This document shows positions 55,671-64,000 of a stretch of 64,000 bases of DNA, one piece after another. Source of the stretch: Forficula auricularia. Lineage: Eukaryota > Arthropoda > Insecta > Dermaptera > Forficulidae. The notes under the pieces are model-generated. The model saw only the letters and a list, made by a program, of their open reading frames with translations, made no database searches and had not been told where the DNA came from. How positions within the stretch are numbered: the first letter of the stretch is position 1; each line of letters begins with the position of its first letter. The stretch spans positions 143,144-207,143 of the forward strand of contig JALMQS010000905.1 in assembly GCA_024734495.1 (NCBI GenBank), read 5' to 3'. Position numbers and translations under genes: made by a program.

Positions 55671-57300
55671 AATCGATGGACATAAATAACCAAAATATAA
55701 TTATATAGTAGTTTGCAAGCTAAATAAATTTGAAATTTAGATGTCAACTATATAAATACATACAAATAAAGGAGAAACTATTGTGAAAGTCGTGTGGTGG
55801 CCACACCATTGGATTTCGAATGTTTTGCCAAGCGCGCCTGTTAGCAGGCAACCTGAAGCACAAGGCGAATTCCACTTTCCGAAACGCTGTCTATAAAAGA
55901 TCGCTTAGGGAACGTTGCCGTACTACGTGACCCTCTTAGGGGGGGAGGGGGGTCTTCAAAATACCAGGCTTGGGGGAGGCTTAGGTCTTCGTCCGTAGTC
56001 AAAATTTCTTTAACTTTCTGTTTTGTTAAAAATGATTTAAAACCATATTTATGAATTACTACGTGAAAACTAGAAGGGAAGGGGGTGGGGTCTTTTGGCA
56101 TATACCTACTACGGGTGGTCACCGAAGGCGGGAGGGGGGGTAAAAAATTGTAAAAAAAAATGGATCACGTAGTATGGGTACGTTCTCTTATTCAAAATTC
56201 TAAAACAGAAAAAAGGGTTGTTTCGAATGAGATTCGAATTTTTTAGACCATAGAGATCAGAGAGGGTTTTGGGGATTTTTCCCTGTTGGTTGAGTTTCGG
56301 ATAAAAATATCCTGATTGCACATTTTTCATGAGAAATACCTATTACTGAAGTGATTTTCAATTGCTCTAAGAAATAAATATAAACCTCAGTTAAGACGAC
56401 TCTATAAATAGGTGACGAAACGTTGTGTATTCTGATGAGACTTTAAAATTAAAATGAACATTCTATCTAAATGGTTTTAACCGAAACTTCTCTTTTGATA
56501 AATAATATTTGAATATTCAAATAGAAAATTAATTAATTACAATTTTAAAATTACATATTAGTAGCAAAATTTATTCAATAATTATCTCTATTTATTTACT
56601 CATTCTTACGTAATAATTAACTCGATTTAAATTTTGTTTTTCAATTATTTTTAATTAGTCTATTTATTGTATTATTTTATTCAAATATTTCAGAGATTTG
56701 ACCAAATGTATTGCAAAGTTTTGTTAACGGAGTTCGATACTGCTTATCTAACTGTTTAATCTTAGAAAAAATCTTTTGTATTTCTGCAGAGTGACAACCT
56801 CTGCATATCAAATTTTTTACAAAAATACAAAATGTTTTAGAACTAAATTTCTTAATTTTAACAATAAGAGAAGGGGGTGATAAGGTGAGAGGGGGAAGGG
56901 TTAAACTGAAGATGGGCTTATATCCCGAAATTAGAATCTAGAGTCGTCCTAAACAAGAATCTTATCTTTTATTTATGTGAAACCTACCTAGTATTTTATA
57001 ATTTAAATTTTAAAAAGCTTCTAAAATTTTTCAAAACTTTCTTTACTTTGTGTATTGCAAAGATTAGAGTAGAGAAAACTATTATTATATTTAGAATAAA
57101 AAGAGATGATCTTTTATGATATCTCCACCAAAATGATAATGCTAAGTTGTAGTATACTTTGCGTTGTTTGCTGTATTATTATTATAATGTTTGTATTGTA
57201 TATTATTATTATATTAATGTTATAGTATTTGTATTGTATGGTATAGTATTATAGGGACCGATTCTTTTTTGTTTTCAATTAAATTAATTTTCGATGTTAA
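55671..57300. other. Non-coding region with a recurring CTACGTGA word
   Basis: TACTACGTGA occurs three times near 55920, 56058 and 56165 (last inverted), each beside G-rich runs, suggesting a decayed repeat. ORFs of 93 and 73 codons there have no motifs. Confidence 0.4.
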
Positions 57301-59263
57301 TCAGTCCGTGGCTTGTGAGAGACTAATTAGCGAGAATGGAGACCACGCCCTTTTATAATTATCCGAGCGCGATCTAGGTAAAATTATTAACCAATCATAA
57401 TAAATTACGGGCCTTGTGCCGTTTATTTTGATGAAAGCATTTTTCACTGCCTCAGGGCAACTTCTTATTTTGAAAAAGCATTTTTCACGGCCTCCGGCCA
57501 AATTCTTATTTTGGTAAAGCAAATTTCTCGGCTATACGCCACCAAGAGAGGTTTTCACCTCTGAAGAAAATCGCCGACACCGGAGCTCCACCGATATCTT
57601 TCCATCAAGCCTTTCGAGTCAAAAACTCATCTTCATTCATCATCTGATCATATCCCACAGTATTGTATGTGTATTTTTGTTATAATATTTGTATTCTATT
57701 GTATTATTGTTGTACATTATTATTGTAATGTTTGTTAACTCTTATGGTTGTGTATTATTATTGTATTGAATATTATTATTGTATATGTATAGCTGAAAAA
57801 TAGCTAATGAAGAAATTATTATTATTATAAATAAGGACAAGTACTAAGACCCAGAAATAGGTTGTGAATATTTTAGGCAACTAAAATTTGTATTGGCCAG
57901 TGTTATTAATATTAGATTTGGATGATAAATAATTGAAATAAATTGGCTTAAAGAGAAAGGGTTGGCTGCTCTGAGTGATGGTTTGTGTCCAGTAAAGATG
58001 GCGCAAGGGCTTAAAGGGCCCTACAGGGTTAAAAAGGGAGCGGGGAAGGGTGTGCCTGTTTTCCATTTTATCCAAATGGCCTGGTCATTTATTTATTTCG
58101 AAATTCGCGATCTCTCTTTTCGCAAATGGCCGTTTAAGCAGCCCTTAATCATCCGTCATTAAGTTATTTTGTTTTTTAGCGCCATTTTTCGCGTTAATTA
58201 CGAAACAATTGCACAAATATATATAGGAGAGGGTGGTGGGGTTGCCAACAGCTGCAGGGGGTCATATTTAAAACATTAAGGCCCGGTTGACAGATGGGCT
58301 GGCTAGAGCCATCAGGCTTTGTCGGGTCGGGAGATAGAGCAGCAGTAACAGCAGCAATATGCATAGATACGGAGATACGGATGATACGGAGACAATTACC
58401 ATAGCTGTCCTCCTTCCACCCCGCCTGTTGAGCAACATCGTTAGCCAACGATGGACCATCGTTTTGATGACTGGCGCAATGAGCCTATTAATCTTGAGCC
58501 AACAAGACAGGCAACATGCACAGGACAAAGGGGAATCCCTCCACCTCCACCACCATACCCTCTAATTAAATAGACAAGCTATGGTCGATTCAATTGCATC
58601 TACAACTGATTTACATCATGTACCTTCCTAAGGGAAAAAGTGTAAAGCAATCCAATCACTAAGCAATCATGGGGATCGATGAACATAGAACAACAACAAC
58701 AAAACAACAACGATAAGGCTTATTTTTCATCCAATCTTGAAAAATTGTTTATTGACATGCATGATATCGTCGCTGATCTTACAAAACCTTGTAAGTTCTA
58801 AATTCACCGTTTGCCAGAAAACAAGAAAAAACATTTTAAACAACGAATAAATACAAATAGCAATATTGATTATTTGTCCGTAGCCCAAAATTAAATTGGA
58901 ATAAAATAATAATGTTTCAATAGAAAGATGTGAAAAGTTGGTCGGTATAAATGTATATTATCTAAGTATTTGACCAACAATCTGACGAGGTTTTGTAAGA
59001 TCAGCGACGATACAATTAATTGGCAAACAGAGAAAATACATAATAAAAATTCAAACGTTGTTTTGTTTGTTAAAAATGTCCTCAATTATTATAAAACAAT
59101 TGTTAAAATATAAATATTTATATATGTTGATTGTTGACATATTTGTTTATTTATGTTTGTGAAAAGATAATAATTATATTTTAACAATTGTTTTATAATA
59201 ATTGTACTAATTAATGAAAAATATAAAGGACCTTTTCAATGGAAAATACAAACTTGGTAATTA
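57301..59263. other. Non-coding region with small inverted repeats
   Basis: Duplicated phrase AAAGCATTTTTCAC(G/T)GCCTC at about 57434 and 57475. Inverted pair CGTCGCTGATCTTACAAAAC / GTTTTGTAAGATCAGCGACG at 58769 and 58989. Inverted pair AACAATTGTTAAAATATAA / ATATTTTAACAATTGTTTTA near 59096 and 59175. ORFs at 58194-58565 overlap on both strands and lack known motifs. Confidence 0.4.
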
Positions 59264-59570
59264 CACTACTAAACAAAAATTTATCCTCGTAAACCTAACA
59301 ATGGATTCCAGTCGAGTTTTCTACGCTGATTCTCATGCAATTTCTCAATTTTTTACAACACATCAGAGTTTTGAGATATTATCGGTTAAAATGACGAAAA
59401 AGAGTCCCATTAAATATTAAACAGCGATATTTGAAATCGAAATATTGACGTATTAGAAAACAGCTTCCTCTTTAATTTTCAAATAAACCACTTGTTTTAG
59501 CTCAATTAGAGCTCGAGTTATAACTAAAAAACTAAAACTACGTGATTATAAAGAATAATAAACGTAGATG

Positions 59571-59715
59571 CGAATGTGGGTCAGTGGCTAGAGTGTCGGG
59601 TGGCTGACTCCGACGTACGCTGGTTCGACACTGAGTCTCGGCAGATCAGATATTTGCAGTAGCCTTCTCTTGATAGCAATGGAGTACAATTTTGCCTAGT
59701 AACCTCTTCAAATTA
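59571..59715 (+). mobile_element. SINE S3, truncated copy
   Basis: tRNA-like head GTGGGTCAGTGGCTAGAGTG (A box) and GCTGGTTCGACACTG (B box), then GAGTCTCGGCAGATCAGA and CTTCTCTTGATAGCAATGG. It is truncated before the S3 3' end seen at 60124-60409. Confidence 0.75.
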
Positions 59716-59915
59716 GCAAATTTATATATTTGTATAATTTTTTCTACTTTTAAAACGGCTCTACCGATTTTGATGAAACCAACTCTATTGACAAGTTTTG
59801 AGTATGAGAAAGCGATCTAGCTAGGTCTGCACCTCATCAAAATTCGTCTTAATTGACTTTCTTTATTTAAAGTAATTATTTATAGATGAAAATGTCAATA
59901 AAAATGTAATATTTT
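59716..59915 (+). mobile_element. Helitron-like family fragment (H5)
   Basis: ATATATTTGTATAATTTTTT, CTACCGATTTTGATGAAACC, AGGTCTGCACCT and TTTAAAGTAATTATTTATAG match the 5' half of the family. Both termini are missing. Confidence 0.65.
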
Positions 59916-60123
59916 GTTGAGGTTATAGAAAACAGCCTCTTTTATTTTCAAATTACCACTTAAATTCAGCTCAATTAGAACTCGAGTTATAACTAAAAAA
60001 AAACTACCTGATTCTAAAGGATAATAAACATATATAGAAAAACATAGGGTCTTGGTTTTTTTATTTATAACTCGAGTTCTAATTCGAACTAAAAACAAAT
60101 CAAAGAGGAAGCTGTTTTCTATT

Positions 60124-60409
60124 CTTCTTCGAGTGCCATACCCGAAACGGGTGTCGGCGCTCTCCACATATACCTGTGCTGAGTGCGTTTTTTAGTTGTT
60201 TTTACACAGATATACGGGACCTACTTTTAACGCCGGTTCCGAACGGCTAATTTGGAGAGGTGACTAGGCAATTATACTCTTGGTAGGTTGCCATTACTTT
60301 ACAAGAGGAGGCGACTGCAAATATCTATCTGCCGAGACTCGGTCTCGAACCAGCGATCTCCGACTCAGTCGACCCGACACTCTAGCCACTGACCCACAGT
60401 CACCTCTAT
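60124..60409 (-). mobile_element. Full-length tRNA-derived SINE (family S3)
   Basis: The head starts at 60409 on the minus strand with TGGGTCAGTGGCTAGAGTGT, then the B-box region CTGGTTCGAGACCG, GTCTCGGCAGATAGATATTT and GCAATGGCAACC. The 3' part holds GAGCGCCGACACCCGTTTCG and ends near GCACTCGAAGAAG without a poly-A. A perfect 12-bp duplication CTGTTTTCTATT flanks it at 60112-60123 and 60410-60421. The matching site in the 32-kb MITE is empty. Confidence 0.9.
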
Positions 60410-60640
60410 CTGTTTTCTATTACGTCAACAAAATATTTTGATTTTTAATATTGCGTTCAACATTTAATGGGACTCGAAAATAATGGCCTTTTTCTTCATT
60501 TTGACCAATAATATCTCAAAACTCTGACGTGTTGTAAAAAATCGAAAAATTGTATGAGAATCAGCGTATATAACTCTACTGGAATTCATTGTTATGTTTA
60601 GGGGGAGAAATTTTTGTTTAATTTTTGTCAAGCAGTGTTA

Positions 60641-61285
60641 TTATTTAGTGTAATGTTTTTTTAAAGAAACTCTTAAGAAAAATAATTCCAAGTTTGGTCT
60701 TTTGTGTTAAAAAACGCCTTACTGTTCTGAAGAGAGTCGAGAATTTAACTAAAAAAATAAAAGGGGTGAAGGGATTAAAAAATGTAAAATTTTAAATGAT
60801 GTGAATTGTTTCCGAAATGTTGTCGAATAAAGAAAAGGACAATTTGCAATTCATGGGATGAGCGTGAAAAGGAATAGGGAGGGGCGGGGGGGGGGGGGGG
60901 GGTTTAGAAAGTAAACTGAAAGAGAATGTCGTCGTTTTCGTTAATTCAACCCTTTTTGTGGAATAATCGTCCGGGGGGACAATACTGATGGAGGAGGCCT
61001 TCCTCTATTCTATTCTTCCCGGTCTTGTTCTTGTCGCAAAGTTGGCAACCCCGTCGCTTGCCATTCAACAGAAGAAGAAACGAAAGACGGGGGATTTAAT
61101 TTCCACGGGCATTAAAAGCGGAATCTACAGGGGTTGGTTGGGGGGGGTGGGAGTGGGGGTGGGTTTTCCACTGAACACGGCACAGGAAAGTTTTCGAAAA
61201 TGATTTCCGATTGACGTCGACGACAATACTTCCGCCCTTTGACCCGGCAGACGCATGGAATTTTAATCATTCAATAGAAAGATAA
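60641..61285. other. Non-coding region with poly-G tract
   Basis: G-run at 60882-60902. A 71-codon ORF at 60988-61203 without motifs. Nothing supportable. Confidence 0.4.
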
Positions 61286-62910
61286 CACCCCTACCTTTCG
61301 TTGTAAGAATATTCTTTCATTCTACCTATAATTTGATAAAGGAAAAGAAAGAAGAAAGAGGTTCGGACCATTGAACAAATTCATGGGAAGCAACAATGGA
61401 GGAGATAATTTAGTGATAATGGAATTACCTCACCCCCACTCCTCACACACTTCAATCAATCCAATAATTGACAAAACGTGACCTAAACAATTTTACAATT
61501 TATTTAAGTCACCCAAATTTCATATAAAAAGAAAAATAATTTGAAATCCTAAGCAATTCAAAATAATTAATTCTTGGTCATAATTAATTAAAATAAAATT
61601 TAATTAAAGTTCATTATTACGTAATAATAAGTAAACAAACCTCCATAATTATCAATTAAAATTAAAGATTAAAACACCACCCTCTCCCCTCTCCAAATCA
61701 ACCCTTTCAGTTGTAAGAGTATTCTTTCATTCTATAATTTGATAAAGGAAAAGAAAGAAGAAAGGGTTCGGACCATTGAACAAATTCATGGTATACACAG
61801 CGAGAAAGCAACAATGGAGGTGATAATTTGGTGATAACGGGATTATCTCAACCCCCCACTCCCACCTACCCAGCCCTCCTTCCTTACACTTCAATCAATC
61901 CAATAATTTACAAAACGTGACCTAAACAATTCTACAATTTATTTAAGACACTTCAAATTTCATATAAAAAAATAATAATTTGAAATCCTAACAATTTAAA
62001 ATAATTAATTCTTGGTCATAGTTAATTAAAATAAAATTTAATTGGAGTTCATTATTACGTAATAATAAGTAAACAAACCTCCACAATTATCAAGTAAAAT
62101 TAAAGATCTCCCTCCCCCACCCCCACCCCCACCAAATCATCCTTTCGTTATAAGAATATTCTTTCATTCAATAATTTGATAAAGGAAATGAAAAAAGAAA
62201 GGGTTCAGGACCATTGAACAAATTCATGGAAAGCAACAATGGAGGAGATAATTTGGTGATAACAGAATTATCTCAACCCCCATCCCCTCTACATTGACTT
62301 CAATCAATCCAATCATTTACAAAACGTGACCTAAACAATTTTACAATTTATTTAAGACACCCAAATTTCATATCAAAAAGAATAATAACTTGAAATCCTA
62401 AACAATTAAAAAAGGCGACTGTGGGTCAGTGGTTAGAGTGTCGGGCCGGTGACCGTGAACTATGCTGGATCGAGACTGAGTCTCGGTAGAAAATTACATT
62501 CGCCTCCTCTTGGAAAGCAATGGCAACCGGGATCATCCGTGGCCTAGATGGTAAAGGCCCTCTTCGGCTAAAGAAGAGAAACTACGGGTTCGAATCCTGT
62601 CGGGTGTTCAATTCATTTTTCCTTTTCAAAAAAGAATATTCTAAATGTAGAATTAACATAAGAAATTATTAGTTTTTAAGGAATTTGGTGTTGGTACTTG
62701 GTGAAACATTTTTTCAAAATGTGAAAACTACTAAGTATTTGTATCCAATAATTTTAAGAAATTATTGATTGTATTATTTAACTTTTGCGGTTCAAATTGC
62801 TTTAAATTAAAAATAATTAATTCTTGGTCATAATTAATTAAAATAAAATTTAATAAGAGTTCATTTTTACGTAATAATAAGTAAACAAACCTCAATAATT
62901 ATCAAGTAAA
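61286..62910 (+). repeat. Three-unit tandem array (~420-bp period) broken by SINEs
   Basis: Units start near 61293, 61712 and 62148 with TAAGA(G/A)TATTCTTTCATTC. Each holds TTTGATAAAGGAAA, CCATTGAACAAATTCATGG, CAATCAATCCAAT, AACGTGACCTAAACAATT, ATTAATTCTTGGTCAT and GTAATAATAAGTAAACAAAC. Unit 3 is interrupted at 62411 and resumes at 62808. Non-coding. Confidence 0.85.
62411..62807 (+). mobile_element. S3 and S2 SINEs fused, inserted in the tandem array
   Basis: 62413-62525 is an S3 head (GTGGGTCAGTGGTTAGAGTG, CTGGATCGAGACTGAGTCTC, AAGCAATGGCAAC). Immediately after it an S2 SINE starts (CCTAGATGGTAAAGG A box, CGGGTTCGAATCCTG B box) with the S2 tail TAGAATTAACATAAGAAATT to about 62800. AATTAAAAA-like sequence on both sides may be the target duplication. 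Either S2 inserted into S3 or the pair moved as a dimer. Confidence 0.75.
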
Positions 62911-63098
62911 ATTTGTCTATAATTAGTTTATTATTTTGTAATAATGGTAATATTGCTCTAAACGATTGTAGGGATTGATACTCAATTCATTCAACATTTA
63001 TACAATTTTCAAAATTATTCAGAGATATTTAGCCTGAATGATCTTCTCTTTGCCAGAGAAAACGCGATTACAGTGGAGGCCCTGTAGTCAGGTTGGAT
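62911..63098. other. Non-coding spacer
   Basis: No feature recognised. Confidence 0.4.
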
Positions 63099-63495
63099 TA
63101 GGGATGCAAAATATCAGAAATATCGATGTTTCAGTAGCAAAACATCGATGTTTACCATCAATGTTCACTATTACAAACGATCGATGGTTTTCTATACGAT
63201 GTTTTTTACATCGAAGTTCTAAGGTTTCAAGAGCAACAACAACGCAACAAAGAAACCGTTTGACCTGGGAAACGGTTTCAAAACTATTATTTAAGAATTC
63301 AGTTACTAAATAAATTGCTCTGGTTTTGGAAAAAGTCTATTATGAGAGTCACGTGATTATTGTATAACCTTCTAATAAAAAATTAACAACTTAAATCGTG
63401 ATTTATTTTATACCAAAAAAAACTATCGCTGATACGATACATCAATGTTTTCTAGGCGATGTATCGATGTTTTTTAACGATGTTTGGAACCTCTA
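63099..63495. mobile_element. hAT-like element with TATCGATG-rich ends
   Basis: Left end TAGGGATGCAAAATATC, right end GATGTTTGGAACCTCTA (imperfect inverted pair). Many ATCGATGTTT words lie near both ends. Perfect 8-bp duplication GGTTGGAT at 63091-63098 and 63496-63503. No transposase ORF; the 91-codon ORF is not credible. Confidence 0.85.
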
Positions 63496-63528
63496 GGTTG
63501 GATGGCATCAGACGTTTCGGGTCTACGG

Positions 63529-63795
63529 CGAGGGGTGATCCGGCGATTGGAAGTAGGTGTACACTCTCTTGGAAGTATTTTTGGTAGTACTTGGAAATAT
63601 TTGTAAGTACTTGGAAATATTTGGAATTAATTGGAAATTTTTGGAATTACTTGAAAATATTTGAAGTACTTTGAAATATTTGGAAGCATTTGGAAACATT
63701 TGGGAGTATTTGGAAGTATTTGAAAGTACTTGGAAATATTTGGAAGTACAAGTGAAAGTAGGTGTACAGCATATTAGGTCGCAGTTCACCCCTCG
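63529..63795. mobile_element. hAT-like MITE, TIR CGAGGGGTGAACCG, copy 3 (expanded core)
   Basis: Termini CGAGGGGTGATCCGGCGA and GTCGCAGTTCACCCCTCG. GTCTACGG / GACTACGC at 63521-63528 and 63796-63803 give 6 of 8 matching. The core has more than ten TTGGAAATATT / TTGGAAGTATT units against about four in copy 2. Confidence 0.85.
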
Positions 63796-63803
63796 GACTA
63801 CGC

Positions 63804-64000
63804 ACTTCACTCTTGGGCATGTCTAATTTGTTAACAACAACACTAACACAAACAATCTTTCATTATACTTCGCACTGAGCCGATATATGGCCATCGTTGA
63901 CGGTTTCTAGAGGGATGGAATGCAGAATCACATTGTTGGAAACGTAATAAGACGCGTCGTCGATGACAACAATGTGTCACTTGTCCATTATTTGTAAAAA
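63804..64000. other. Non-coding end of window
   Basis: No gene or repeat recognised. Confidence 0.4.

Larger units (their letters stand above)
59264..60637. mobile_element. Harbinger-like palindromic MITE, copy 2, with three insertions
   Basis: Same palindrome as 32099-32732, flanked by TTA (59261-59263 and 60638-60640). The extra length is due to a SINE S3 copy and a Helitron-like fragment near the centre-left, and a full SINE S3 in the right arm. Confidence 0.8.

Noticed and set aside
63038..63313. 91-codon plus ORF
   Set aside because: It crosses the end of a hAT-like element with an 8-bp duplication; no transposase motif is present.

Overview
The window is a strongly AT-rich piece of an animal nuclear genome, most likely an arthropod. 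The signs are spliced genes with polyadenylation signals, APE-type and REL-endo-type LINEs, tRNA-derived SINEs, Helitron, hAT, pogo and Harbinger-like elements, and no prokaryotic gene layout. The species cannot be told from the sequence alone.

The only convincing non-transposon genes are a small tandem family on the + strand. Each member is one coding exon of about 350 codons with degenerate leucine-rich repeats, a splice acceptor 8 nt before the ATG, and a conserved 3' end with an AATAAA signal. There are four traces: a stop-riddled 3' part at 1-425, an intact gene at 8270-9322, a second gene at 24937-25937 with a one-base frameshift near its end, and an orphan 3' end at 31765-31925. Candidate non-coding leader exons ending in GTAAGT donors lie at about 6370-6495 (upstream of gene 1) and, tandemly duplicated, at about 14140-14284 and 14700-14848 (upstream of gene 2). 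In that model gene 2 has an intron of about 10 kb filled with transposons.

Almost everything else is nested mobile DNA. Region 1-7.6 kb: two copies of a palindromic repeat, a 1.3-kb palindrome holding a tRNA SINE, and a GC-rich block. 7.6-12.7 kb: gene 1 lies between inverted arms of about 0.55 kb and has a 1.6-kb foldback in its 3' UTR; a Helitron-like element follows. 13-24.2 kb: inverted SINEs, a tandem duplication, a decayed Helitron PIF1-type helicase, and a full-length I-type LINE (17421-24174, 13-bp target duplication) with a second, jockey/CR1-like LINE inserted in its ORF1. 24.2-32 kb: gene 2, a pogo/Tigger-like element with nested foldback and MITE, and a Helitron inserted in the centre of a palindrome. 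32-41.6 kb: Harbinger-like and hAT-like MITEs, tandem duplications, a SINE whose 3' end copies the LINE tail found at 21.9 kb, and a palindrome with a hammerhead-like core. 40-55.5 kb: fragments of an R2-type LINE, an RTE-like LINE and segmental duplications. 59-64 kb: a Harbinger-like palindrome carrying three insertions, a three-unit tandem array broken by SINEs, and two hAT-like elements.

The history of many insertions can be read directly because empty copies of the host repeat occur in the same window.
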